Source of the DNA: Streptomyces sp. TRM70350
GTDB lineage: Bacteria; Actinomycetota; Actinomycetes; Streptomycetales; Streptomycetaceae
Assembly (NCBI RefSeq): GCF_019219825.1
Contig: NZ_JAHUXH010000014.1
Span: forward strand, 1 to 64,000
Length of the DNA stretch: 64,000 bases
Direction: 5' to 3'
Positions within the stretch are counted from its first letter, which is position 1. Each line of letters begins with the position of its first letter. Under the pieces are notes generated by a model. It had not been told where the DNA came from, made no database searches, and was given only the letters and a program-made list of their open reading frames with translations. Shown here in pieces: positions 42,363-50,587 of this stretch. Both the position numbers and the translations under genes were made by a program.

Positions 42363-42450
42363 TTGGTCCAGCGGCGGATGTCCGCGCCGGCGTGGGCGCA
42401 GAGGTTGTCCACGATGTAGATCCGGGTGCCGCCGGGCGACGCGGTGCGGA
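42363..42450 (-). mobile_element. IS630-type transposase fragment
   Basis: GTRIYIVDNLCAHAGADIRRW resembles the DNxxAH catalytic region of IS630/Tc1-like DDE transposases. Only about 28 codons remain, fused directly to the RidA remnant. No inverted repeats or other transposase motifs are visible. Confidence 0.55.
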
Positions 42451-42774
42451 TCATTGGTGCACAAGGTGGGATGCCGCACCGCCTGGTCCCAACTGCTCGC
42501 GCCGGGCGTGGAAGCGGCAAGGCGAAGACCGCGGACATTCGGTCCACGACGACCACCGCTTCCGACTGTGGCCCACCGTTCAACCGCCGACCGGCTGTGA
42601 GGGATACCGGCCACCTCTGAAAGGTGGACAGTGGACCGCAGCGATTGTCGTCGCCACTGTGCCTGCGGCGGACGCCGACACGGCAGATCCGATCCCAGTG
42701 CTGCCACAAACCGAATCGGGCAGCGGTTTCCTGCCGGGCCCCCTGCCCATACCTGGCCATGTCCGGCGGCAGGA
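42451..42774. other. Noncoding interval
   Basis: The 324 bases hold no recognisable gene. They probably are further decayed insertion-sequence DNA. Confidence 0.4.
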
Positions 42775-43635
42775 TCAGTCACTGGAGGCGGGCCGGTCGT
42801 TGATGAAGGAGTACAGCAGAGCGTTGACGAGGTCGGGGCGGGTGGCGAAGGCGAAGTGGTCGGCGCCGGGGAGTTCGGCCAGACGGGCGTGGGGGATGGT
42901 CTGGCGCAGGTGGAGGGAGACTCCGGAGGGGACTTCCTGGCCTCTGGTGCTGCTCATCAGCAGGGTGGGAGCCGTGATGGCGGGGAGCAGGTGACGGTCG
43001 TCGTCCCGTGAGATGTTGTCGAAGAAGCCGAGCAGGGTCTCGACTCCCGCGTTGTAGCTCATCTCGCGGAACCAGGAGCCGAGTTCCGTGGCGCGAGCGG
43101 TGTCGACGTCGGCGAAGACCAGGCCGGGGTCAAGGACGGCGTCGGTGATGCCCTCGATGCCGCCGTCGCGGGCGGCGTCGGTGAAGTGGGCGATGGCGGC
43201 GTCGTCGAAGCCGTGGGGCCAGTCGTCGCCGCGGCGGAACTTGGGGGAGCCGTTGAGGACGGCGAGCTTGCCGAGCAGGTCGGGGTGCTGGGCGGCGAAT
43301 CGCAGTGCGACGTGCCCTGCCGACGCGAAGCCGACCACGGTGGGTCGGTCCAGGCGGAGGTGGGTGATGAGGGCCGCGAGGTCGGCGGTGTACAGGGCGG
43401 TGACGCTCTCCACGTCGGGGGGCAGTTTGGCGGAGGCTCCGTAGCCGCGCAGGTCGAGGAAGACGTTACGGGCGTGGGGGTCGAAGAACTCCTGCTGGGC
43501 GGCCCAGGAGCGGGAGTCCAGGGGCAGGCCGTGCACCCAGACGATGGGCCGGCTGCCCGCACCGGTCTCGTAGAAGGCGATCCTGCCCCCCTCTACGTCG
43601 AGGTGACGGGCCTGGTCGAAGCTGAGCGGAGGCAT
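42775..43635 (-). CDS. Alpha/beta-hydrolase-fold protein with substituted nucleophile
   Basis: The protein has 286 aa. The oxyanion motif VWVHGLPLDSRSW, FLDLRGYGAS, and the terminal His in LPGADHFAF are canonical. The nucleophile elbow reads VVGFASAGHVAL, which aligns without gaps to VVGHSLGGHVAL and puts Ala where the catalytic Ser should be, with a Ser one position later. It may be a non-hydrolytic or altered enzyme such as a lyase, or a Ser in a shifted register. The ATG at 43635 follows AGGAG. It is the last gene of the six-gene TetR-linked operon, 61 bases after the 390-aa gene. Confidence 0.85.
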   Translation of the reverse strand: MPPLSFDQARHLDVEGGRIAFYETGAGSRPIVWVHGLPLDSRSWAAQQEFFDPHARNVFLDLRGYGASAKLPPDVESVTALYTADLAALITHLRLDRPTVVGFASAGHVALRFAAQHPDLLGKLAVLNGSPKFRRGDDWPHGFDDAAIAHFTDAARDGGIEGITDAVLDPGLVFADVDTARATELGSWFREMSYNAGVETLLGFFDNISRDDDRHLLPAITAPTLLMSSTRGQEVPSGVSLHLRQTIPHARLAELPGADHFAFATRPDLVNALLYSFINDRPASSD

Positions 43636-43696
43636 GGTGGCGTGCTCCTGGCGTCGGGCGGGAGGTGCCGGGTGCGGCACCTCCCGCTGCGGGTGG

Positions 43697-44869
43697 TCAC
43701 AGTCCGGTCGGGTAGGTGACGTTGTCCAGGCCGGGGACGGTCACCTTGGCGGGGTTGTTGTCGGCGGCGACGAGCTGGCTGACGGCGTAGTCCGTGACGG
43801 AGCCGGACAGGAGCTGGCGTGGGTCCTCCATGACCATCCGGAGGCGGGTGGTCATGGCGCGCCAGTCGTCGGGGCCGTGGATGACGGGCATCTCGCTGAT
43901 CTCGGTGACGGACGGGTCGGAGATGTCGGGGACGGCGAGACGGCCGGGGGCGTAGCGGGGAAGCCCGGGGAACATCAGGTCGCCCAGTTCGACGGTGGCG
44001 CGGGTGTTGGACCAGATCTGGCGCAGGGGCTGCTCCAGGGCCGCCACCTTCGACAGGTCTCCGTCCAGCGGGGTGGTGAAGGTGGGGGCGTGGGGCGCCA
44101 TGTAGAGGCGTTCGAGGGGGAGCTGGTAGCCGGACGCGCCCAGGAGCATGGTGGCGACGCTGGAGGTGTTCCAGGTGACACCGGCGGTGGGGCGACCCTG
44201 CTTGCCGGCGATGACCACCATGGCCCGGCTCCAGTCGATCTCCTGCTCACGGAACCAGTTGATGATGCGACGGGAGATGTCCAGCCCGGTGAGGAAGAAC
44301 GTGGCGATCATCATGTGGTTGACGGTTCCGTGCCCCTCGGCCGTGCCCTTTTCCAGGTAGTCGGTGCGCAGGGTGGTGGCGTTGAGGCGGCTTTCGTCCT
44401 TCAGGGCCGCGCTGAGGAAGCGGTCGGTGACGGCGAAGGTGTAGTCGGCCATGTCGGCGATGGCCTGCTCGCGGCCGCGGTAGGTCTCGACGGCGATGGT
44501 ATCGCGCCACAGTTCGGCACTGTTGGCCTCGCGGCTGCGCCGCACCTCGGTCAGCAGCCGCTCTGTCTCGCTGCGCCAGCCGGGATCCGCGTATTTCTCC
44601 CGTAGCTGTACGAGAGTGGCGACGGCGGGGCCGAGGTGGGAGACGCCGGCAAGTTCCTTGAAGCCCTTGGTGGAGAAGCGGAAGCCCTCGACCGTGGGGG
44701 GCTTGCCACCGCCGGGGTAGAGCGCGAAGTCGGTACCGGTGGCGACGATCAGGGGTGCGTCGGCCGTGTCGGCGGCGGCGGTACGGGTCAGGTGGGAGCC
44801 GATACTGGTGGGCCCAGCCGTGTAGGTGGTGAACAGGTCGACGAGTTCGGGGCTTTCGTTGGCGGCCAT
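43697..44869 (-). CDS. Hypothetical protein, 390 aa
   Basis: I do not recognise the family. The protein is soluble, mixed alpha/beta, starting MAANESPELVDLFTTYTAGP, with Asp/Glu-rich helices, EGHGTVNHMMIATFFLTGLD near the middle and MPVIHGPDDWRAMTTRLRMV near the C-terminus. No signal peptide or membrane helix is evident. The segment VVIAGKQGRPTAGVTWNTSS could be a ligand or nucleotide-binding strand-loop. The ATG at 44869 follows AAGGAA. It lies inside the operon between the EPTP-repeat protein and the hydrolase, so it may act on the same substrate. Confidence 0.8.
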   Translation of the reverse strand: MAANESPELVDLFTTYTAGPTSIGSHLTRTAAADTADAPLIVATGTDFALYPGGGKPPTVEGFRFSTKGFKELAGVSHLGPAVATLVQLREKYADPGWRSETERLLTEVRRSREANSAELWRDTIAVETYRGREQAIADMADYTFAVTDRFLSAALKDESRLNATTLRTDYLEKGTAEGHGTVNHMMIATFFLTGLDISRRIINWFREQEIDWSRAMVVIAGKQGRPTAGVTWNTSSVATMLLGASGYQLPLERLYMAPHAPTFTTPLDGDLSKVAALEQPLRQIWSNTRATVELGDLMFPGLPRYAPGRLAVPDISDPSVTEISEMPVIHGPDDWRAMTTRLRMVMEDPRQLLSGSVTDYAVSQLVAADNNPAKVTVPGLDNVTYPTGL

Positions 44870-44919
44870 GGCGGTTCCTTGTCGTGGAGCGGTGCGGAGC
44901 GGAGGGGCGGGGCGGGGGT

Positions 44920-46014
44920 TCAAAGAATGAAGCGGTAGAGGACGGTGCGGGCGGCGAAGCGCACGTCGGCGGTGAGGCTGTGGGAGACCGCGATCAGCAG
45001 CCCTTCCTCGTCGTCGTGGATGACGGCGACGTCGGTGGCGCCCGTGGTGGGGAAGGTCTCCGTGCGCACCAGCTGCCCGTCCCGCCACTGGTAGATCTCG
45101 GAGTCGAGGTCGGTGGTCGGGTCGGCCGGAGTGCCCAGGACGAAGTTCACGCGCACGACGTACAACGTCCCGTCCGGGGCTGGCACGACGGCGAACTCGC
45201 GCGCTCCCAGCCCGGGCAGCGTCTGATGGACGACGAAGCGCGAGCCGTCCCAGCGCAGCAGCTGCGACTCGCTCTGCAGCCGGGCCACCAGCAGGAAGAA
45301 GTCGCCGTCAACGGTGAAGTGCACGAACGCGCGGCCGTGCCGGTCGGCCAGCTCCTGGTGCGGCTGGAACTTCTCTCCGTCGAAGCGGTAGAGCACCGAC
45401 GGACCGACGTGCTCCGCGTGCGCCAGGAAGTAGTGACCGTCGACTGCGAAGGCATGCCAGTTGTACGCCCACCGGGAGTCGATGTCCTGGAAGTGGACGA
45501 AGCGTTCACCGTCCCAGACGAATATCCGAGAGGGCAGGTTGTCGTCCTCCTGTCCGGGGACGATGACTCCCTGGGCCAGGGCAAGGAAGTGACGGTCCTC
45601 GATCGTGAAGTGCTTCCACTGCTTGGCGGCGAAGCTGTCGAAGGACTGGAACTCGACGAAGGAGCTGCCGTCCCATTCCAGGACACGCGACGAGGCGGCG
45701 AACTGATAAGGGCCCTTACCGGTACGGATGCTGGCCACTGCGAGGAAGGCGCGGTCGCCGATGCGGAAGAACTCCGCGTCCTCACCGCCCGGCAACGACA
45801 CGCGCTGGAACGGCTCGTACCCCTGCTCGCCACGCTTGAGCAGCAGCAGGTCGGTATCGCTGTCTCCCCCGTTCATGTCCACCGGGGTGTCTGGCACGTC
45901 GTAGGCGAGCTGGGGAATGGCGAGCAGATGCAGGCCGTCCAGGTCGAAGGGCTCCACGCCCCGGGCGCCCGAGGTGGGGATGGACTGGAACTCGGTGAGG
46001 TGTGTGCTGGGCAT
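44920..46014 (-). CDS. EPTP-repeat beta-propeller protein
   Basis: The protein has 364 aa. About seven repeats of 40-50 residues each hold an F-x-x-x-Q-x-I then F-x-I-x-x-x-x-F-L-x-x-A pattern, for example FEEFQS-like FVEFQSFDSFAAKQWKHFTI then DRHFLALAQG, and WDGERFVHFQDIDSRWAYNW. These are EPTP (epitempin) repeats, as in the LGI propeller proteins of animals, which bind other proteins. No signal peptide is visible, so it is probably cytoplasmic or released by another route. The ATG at 46014 has a GAGAGG upstream. It belongs to the operon with the FAD oxidase. Confidence 0.8.
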   Translation of the reverse strand: MPSTHLTEFQSIPTSGARGVEPFDLDGLHLLAIPQLAYDVPDTPVDMNGGDSDTDLLLLKRGEQGYEPFQRVSLPGGEDAEFFRIGDRAFLAVASIRTGKGPYQFAASSRVLEWDGSSFVEFQSFDSFAAKQWKHFTIEDRHFLALAQGVIVPGQEDDNLPSRIFVWDGERFVHFQDIDSRWAYNWHAFAVDGHYFLAHAEHVGPSVLYRFDGEKFQPHQELADRHGRAFVHFTVDGDFFLLVARLQSESQLLRWDGSRFVVHQTLPGLGAREFAVVPAPDGTLYVVRVNFVLGTPADPTTDLDSEIYQWRDGQLVRTETFPTTGATDVAVIHDDEEGLLIAVSHSLTADVRFAARTVLYRFIL

Positions 46015-46112
46015 GGTTGTCGGGCCTCTCCGCCGGAGTACGGGTGGTGGGTGCGTTGACCAGGGCGCGGTCGGTGTCGACGTGTCGCTCTGGGGGGCTG
46101 CCGTGGGCTGGG

Positions 46113-47465
46113 TCAACCGGGAAGGTCCGCCGACGGCAGGGCGAAGTTGTTGTCGAAGACGTGGTCGGGGTCGTAGCGCGACTTGAGGAGCACGAGCCGG
46201 TCCAGCACCGCCCCGGGGAAGGCGTCCTGCAACTGCTGTCGTCCGGTGCCCGTTTCGAAGCTCAGGTAGAGCCCGTTCAGGTGCGGGTGAAGCCTTTCCC
46301 AGTGCCGGTCCAGGTTCCTGCGCCCCGCCGGCACGGTGGCGGCCATCAGCGAGAAGTTCTGCGTGCGGTGCGCGTAGGCCGTCGCGGTCGAGGGCGTGTC
46401 GTTGACCGCTCCGCCGACGGACCGCAGCTGCACCATGGGTGCCCTTCCCGCCCTCAGCAGCGATGCGATGGCCGCGGCGGCGGGCTCGGTGAGGTGCTCC
46501 AGCAGCCCGGAGCGCGACACCGTGAGCGGCTGCTGCGCGTACTGCGCCGCGTGCGTGGCCGGCAGCAGCTGGTGGTACGGAGTGACGAAGGCCTGGTTCC
46601 GCAGCACGGGTCCGGCGGACAGCACGGGTGCGAGCGCCTCCCGCGCAGTCTCGGTGTCCGCCCCCGCGTGCACGGTCATCGCCTGGGCGATGGGCTGTCC
46701 ACCGGGGCCCGACATGAGCGTCAGGAAGCTGGTGACCGTTCGGGGCGCCGCCTCCACGGCGGTCCCCCACCGGGTCAGGAACGCGGCTGTGTCCCCGGCG
46801 TCGAACGTGGTGACCGCGGCGATCACGTCGCCCACCGGCTCGGCCTGGAACTCGAACGCCGTCGCGACCCCGAAGTTGGCTCCCGCGCCGCGCACCGCCC
46901 AGAACAGATCCGGGTCGTGTTCGGCGTCGGTTCGCACGAGGGAGCCGTCCGCCAGAACGAGTTCGGCGGCGCGCATGTGGTCGATGGTCAGGCCGTGCAG
47001 GCGGGACATGAGGCCGATGCCGCCGGTGGCGGCCAGCCCGCCGACCCCGACATCCCCGGTGTCTCCGGAGGACAGGGCCAGACCGTGGGGCGCGAGCTGG
47101 GCGGCGACGTCTCCCCAGCGGGCTCCCGCTTCCACGCGGACCAGACCGGATCGGGCGTCGAGCACCTGCACGGTGCTCAGTTCGGAGAGGTCGAGGACGA
47201 TGCCGCCGTCGTTGGTGGAGCGGCCGCTGATGCCGTGGCCGCCGCTGCGCACGGTCAGGGGAAGCTGTGCGGTGCGGGCGTGGCCCAGGGCGGCTGCGAT
47301 GTCCTCGTGATCGCGGACGCGTATCACGGCGGCCGGTGATCCGGTGCGGGTGTAGGTGTGCCGCACGTTGTCGTAATCGCTGTCGCCCGGCCGGATCGCG
47401 ACCGCGGCGAGACTGTCGGGGAGGGGCAGCCGAGAGGCCGGCGGTGAGCTGTCGATGATGTGCAT
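46113..47465 (-). CDS. BBE-type FAD-linked oxidoreductase
   Basis: The protein has 450 aa. The PCMH/VAO fold starts near residue 35. RSGGHGISG carries the His that usually binds FAD covalently. The GxCxxxG segment of bicovalent oxidases is DTGDVGVGGLAATGG here, without Cys, so FAD is probably bound through His only. The C-terminal substrate domain ends with the BBE motif ESRYDPDHVFDNNF-like KSRYDPDHVFDNNFALPS. Family members oxidise sugars, alkaloids or polyketides with O2. The ATG at 47465 is 65 bases after the SDR stop. Confidence 0.9.
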   Translation of the reverse strand: MHIIDSSPPASRLPLPDSLAAVAIRPGDSDYDNVRHTYTRTGSPAAVIRVRDHEDIAAALGHARTAQLPLTVRSGGHGISGRSTNDGGIVLDLSELSTVQVLDARSGLVRVEAGARWGDVAAQLAPHGLALSSGDTGDVGVGGLAATGGIGLMSRLHGLTIDHMRAAELVLADGSLVRTDAEHDPDLFWAVRGAGANFGVATAFEFQAEPVGDVIAAVTTFDAGDTAAFLTRWGTAVEAAPRTVTSFLTLMSGPGGQPIAQAMTVHAGADTETAREALAPVLSAGPVLRNQAFVTPYHQLLPATHAAQYAQQPLTVSRSGLLEHLTEPAAAAIASLLRAGRAPMVQLRSVGGAVNDTPSTATAYAHRTQNFSLMAATVPAGRRNLDRHWERLHPHLNGLYLSFETGTGRQQLQDAFPGAVLDRLVLLKSRYDPDHVFDNNFALPSADLPG

Positions 47466-47530
47466 GGATGCCTCCGCGGTCTCCGTACGGGGACGGGGAT
47501 CCGCACGTGTCCTTTACTGGGGCGGGGGTC

Positions 47531-48283
47531 CTACTGGGGTGGCGTGGTCCGCACGCCATGGGCGCGGGTGATCAGGTACTGCAGCGAGGCGTCGGCGTAC
47601 GGGCCGCTGCGGGCGATGAGCCGGCCCGCGTGCCTGCCGAGGTCCTCGGCGCTGAACCAGCCAGGGTTGTCCGCGCCGATCGCGGCCCGTGGACGGGTAC
47701 GGATGGGGCCGATGATGAGCTCGTACACGCGCGGGCCCGCACCGGTCAGTTCCGCGTCCAGCGAGCGCACCAGCGACTTCTTCGCCGCGTTGGTGGCTCC
47801 CACGAGGGCGGAGAACGGATAGGGGATGTCCGCGCTGAAACCGCTCAGGTGCACCAGCGCTCCCTTTCGGGACAGCAGGGGGGTGAGCGCACGCAGCGCG
47901 TGGAAATGGCTCGTCAGGTTGGAGGCGATCATTTCCTCCCACTCACGGTCGGAGATGTCGAGGATGCCGGTGCGCTCCGGGCTGCCCCAGTCGCCGATCG
48001 AGACGACGGCGCCGTCGAGCGCGCCGTAGGGCGACAGCTGTGCGCGCACCTTCTCGCTGTCGGCATCGCCGACATTGACGGTCCGGGTGATCAGGGTGCC
48101 GGGCCCGGCTTCCTTTGCGTAGTCGGCGAGACCGGCCAGTCGTTCCTCGCTGCGACCGGTGGCCACGACGGTGGCTCCCTGGCGAAGCAGCGCGAGGGTC
48201 ATTCCCTCGCCGATGCCACCGGTCGCGCCCGCCACCAGAACGGTCCGCCCGGACAGCAGCCGGTCCTCCTGTATGTCGCTCAT
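47531..48283 (-). CDS. SDR-family protein lacking the YxxxK catalytic pair
   Basis: The protein has 250 aa and a Rossmann fold. The glycine-rich motif LVAGATGGIGEGM is normal and the Ser in VHLSGFSAD is present. A gapless comparison of PYPFSALVGATNAAKKSLVR with the usual P-x-x-S-A-Y-G-A-S-K stretch puts Val where Tyr and Asn where Lys should be. The oxidoreductase activity is therefore doubtful; a binding or altered role is possible. The ATG at 48283 follows AAAGGAG. It lies 101 bases after the YcaC-like gene. Confidence 0.85.
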   Translation of the reverse strand: MSDIQEDRLLSGRTVLVAGATGGIGEGMTLALLRQGATVVATGRSEERLAGLADYAKEAGPGTLITRTVNVGDADSEKVRAQLSPYGALDGAVVSIGDWGSPERTGILDISDREWEEMIASNLTSHFHALRALTPLLSRKGALVHLSGFSADIPYPFSALVGATNAAKKSLVRSLDAELTGAGPRVYELIIGPIRTRPRAAIGADNPGWFSAEDLGRHAGRLIARSGPYADASLQYLITRAHGVRTTPPQ

Positions 48284-48384
48284 GAGGCGCTCTCCTTTCT
48301 GCGTGGCGGGCCGAGACCCGCTATGGGATGGGTGTGGATGGGTCGGTGACTGGCCGGTACTCGCGGGTGCTCGCGTCGGCACCT

Positions 48385-49029
48385 TCAGGCGACTGCGGCG
48401 GCGCGCTTGCCCAGTTCGACGGCGTTGCCGTAGGAGCGGGCGCTCATGGCCATGGCCGGGACGTTCTCCTGCATCAGGCGCATGCGGTGCGGAGCGTCGT
48501 GGAACTTGGGGTCGAGCTGGAACTCGGCGGCCAGGGAGAACCAGGTCACCGGGACGACACCGGCCTGGACCATGCGCTGCACCGCCGCGTTGTGGGCCTC
48601 GAGAGAGGGGCTGGCGGAGGCGTCGACCGCCACGTGCACGCGGTAGCCCTCGCGCAGGCCGCCGAGCACGGTCTGCAGCACGCACCCGTCGGTGGCGATG
48701 CCGCCGATCACCAGGTTCTCCCGGCCCTCCGCCCGGACCGCCTCGGCGAACGACTCGTCCAGGAAGGAGTTGAAGTCGACCGCGCGCTCGATGACCGGCT
48801 GGTCACCGATGGCCTCCAGCAGCTCCGGGTACAGCGGGCCGGACGGCTTGCTGGACTGGCCGTTGGTCACCACCAGGCCGCTCTCGTACCACTTCGCGGT
48901 CTTCGCCAGACCCACGACGTTGTTGATGTGCTCCGCCAGGTCATGGGAGCGCAGCAGGTTCGCGAAACCGACGGCGTAGTCGACGAGAACGACGGTGGTG
49001 TTGGCCGGGGTGAGGGGCTCAGGTGCCAT
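48385..49029 (-). CDS. YcaC-like cysteine hydrolase (isochorismatase superfamily)
   Basis: The protein has 214 aa. The catalytic Asp is in VVLVDYAVGF near residue 17 and the nucleophile Cys in GIATDGCVLQT near residue 120, with the preceding cis-peptide motif. RAVDFNSFLDESFAEAV is typical of the YcaC branch, which includes amidase-type hydrolases of unknown substrate. VVPVTWFSLAAEFQ is the usual C-terminal signature. It is the first gene of the operon, immediately behind the divergent TetR operators, and starts at the ATG at 49029. Confidence 0.88.
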   Translation of the reverse strand: MAPEPLTPANTTVVLVDYAVGFANLLRSHDLAEHINNVVGLAKTAKWYESGLVVTNGQSSKPSGPLYPELLEAIGDQPVIERAVDFNSFLDESFAEAVRAEGRENLVIGGIATDGCVLQTVLGGLREGYRVHVAVDASASPSLEAHNAAVQRMVQAGVVPVTWFSLAAEFQLDPKFHDAPHRMRLMQENVPAMAMSARSYGNAVELGKRAAAVA

Positions 49030-49106
49030 GACTGGCCTTCTTTCTCTTGTGGTGAACGGCAGCGACGGTTCGGCTGCCGAGCAGACCGAGCGAGCCGACT
49101 CGCTGG

Positions 49107-49273
49107 TGACCGCTTGGTCATTAGTGAAGGTAGCTCTTCAGGCTACTAATGTCCAGATGGTCACTTAAAAAGTTCGCTAGCTCGGAGCAAATGGGACGAA
49201 TCGGTGCACCTAAATGGCATGGCTTCCCACACCTAATGACCAGCAGGTCAGCACGTTAGTGACCTTGTGTACA
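49107..49273. promoter_or_regulatory. Array of TGACC-N4-GGTCA operators between the YcaC-like gene and tetR
   Basis: TGACC-GCTT-GGTCA (49107-49120) and TGACC-AGCA-GGTCA (49237-49250) are identical in their arms. TGTCC-AGAT-GGTCA (49150-49163) differs by one base, and TGACC-TTGT-GTACA (49260-49273) is a degenerate fourth. CTAATGACCA/TGGTCATTAG flanks two of them in opposite orientation. They lie between the divergent starts at 49029 and 49282, the normal place for TetR operators. Confidence 0.75.
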
Positions 49274-49281
49274 CTTACGGG

Positions 49282-49887
49282 ATGGACACGCCACCCACGA
49301 ACCTCGCCGACCAGGACGCCACTCCGGCCAAGAAGCGCAGGCGGGACCCGGAAGCAAGCCGGGCCGCGATCCTCGAAGCCGCCCGGGCCGCCTTCGCCGA
49401 GCGCGGCTACACCAAGACGACCGTCCGCGACGTCGCACGCCGGGCCGGAGTGACCCACGGCCTGGTCCTGCGGCACTTCACATCCAAGGAACAGCTGTTC
49501 CTCGCCGCGGTTCCCAGCCCCCGCACGCTCATGGCGGAAGTGGCCGGCGACCCCAAGACCTTGCCGACGCGCATCGCCCGGTCCTACGTCCGGCGCATGA
49601 CCGAGAGCGGAGGCAGCGACCCGTTCGTGGCCATGCTGCGTGCGGTGGCCTCGGAGGAGGAGACCGCCAAACGGTTGTTCACCGCGATGCAGCAGGACAG
49701 TCTGGAGATGTACCGGCAGGTGATTCCTGGCCCAGAACTGGAGGAGCGTGTGGCGTCTGTGGGCGCCTATCTCATCGGGGTGACGTTCTCCCGGTACGTC
49801 TTCAGGAGCGGACCGCTGGCCGAGATGTCAGACGAACAGCTCGTCCGGCATCTCGTCCCCAACCTGCGCAGCATTCTGCTGGACTGA
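49282..49887 (+). CDS. TetR/AcrR-family transcriptional regulator
   Basis: The protein has 201 aa. The N-terminal HTH reads RDPEASRAAILEAARAAFAE then RGYTKTTVRDVARRAGVTHG, and LVLRHFTSKEQLFLAAV gives the recognition helix and its exit. The C-terminal ligand domain has GAYLIGVTFSRYVFRSGPLA near 165. It is divergent from the six-gene operon and probably represses both by binding the palindromes upstream. I take the ATG at 49282; a GTG at 49267 would place the protein's first codons within the fourth palindrome. Confidence 0.92.
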   Translation: MDTPPTNLADQDATPAKKRRRDPEASRAAILEAARAAFAERGYTKTTVRDVARRAGVTHGLVLRHFTSKEQLFLAAVPSPRTLMAEVAGDPKTLPTRIARSYVRRMTESGGSDPFVAMLRAVASEEETAKRLFTAMQQDSLEMYRQVIPGPELEERVASVGAYLIGVTFSRYVFRSGPLAEMSDEQLVRHLVPNLRSILLD

Positions 49888-50001
49888 TGGGGACCGACTG
49901 AGCACCTTCGCCGCCAGAGCGTCTCTTGTGGCCGGCTCCGGCCGACCTTTGTTGCCCTGTCGCCTTGGCGCGGCGAGCGCGAAGGGCCGTCGACTTTGTG
50001 G

Positions 50002-50457
50002 TCAGTGGTCCTCGAGCGGGTCGGCCACCAGTCCGTCCCAGTCGAGACCGGTGAGTTCCTCGCCGGGCGGGACCAGGTCGTATGTCTCGAAAAGCCAGTC
50101 CTCCACCCGGTGCAGGTCCAGTTCGAACAGCACCCGCATGCCGCAGCGCTCCAGGCGCAGGCGCAGCGTCGGCCGCCGTTTGCTGATCCTCGGCCAGATC
50201 CGCACGTCTCCGGTCCCCGTCGGCGCCAGCAGGCCGTCGTGGAGAAGGTCACGGCCGATCCACCAGGTGACGGGAGGCCCACCTTCCGGGCGGAAGGTGA
50301 CCGAGACGACGAGGGGGTCATCGCGGTCGAAACGGAACTCCACCCGGAGCGGAATCCTGTAGGAGTCCCAAACGATCCGGAAGATTCGCAGTGACAGGGG
50401 GGGTACCTCGTTCGGCTTCGGCCCGGGTGCGCGAGGGCCAGGTTGGTTCTCCATCAT
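50002..50457 (-). CDS. SsgA-like sporulation/cell-division regulator (SALP)
   Basis: The protein has 151 aa. The SsgA-family core is clear: VEFRFDRDDPLVVSVTFRPE, WWIGRDLLHDGL, GTGDVRIWP, and a C-terminal ELDLHRVEDWLFETYDLVPP with GEEL. SALPs act in septum placement, peptidoglycan maintenance and spore formation in Streptomyces. Two adjacent ATGs (50457, 50454) are possible starts, with no strong ribosome site. The gene is solitary. Which paralogue (SsgB-G type) cannot be told from sequence alone. Confidence 0.88.
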   Translation of the reverse strand: MMENQPGPRAPGPKPNEVPPLSLRIFRIVWDSYRIPLRVEFRFDRDDPLVVSVTFRPEGGPPVTWWIGRDLLHDGLLAPTGTGDVRIWPRISKRRPTLRLRLERCGMRVLFELDLHRVEDWLFETYDLVPPGEELTGLDWDGLVADPLEDH

Positions 50458-50587
50458 GAGTTCGACTTTCTGATGCGGTTCTGGCTCGGCATGCTTCCTG
50501 CGGTACCACCGCCCTCTGTGGGACACGCCCCCGACGCATCGCTCATCTGGCCGTGCGTCGCGCCCAGTTAACGCGGCGCGCTCCGAT

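Noticed and set aside
41552..42760. A single 402-aa minus-strand protein
   Set aside because: Parts match four unrelated families in different frames; it is a chain of remnants.
47468..48349. Plus-strand frame of 293 codons opposite the SDR gene
   Set aside because: Antisense shadow of the SDR gene with no family features.
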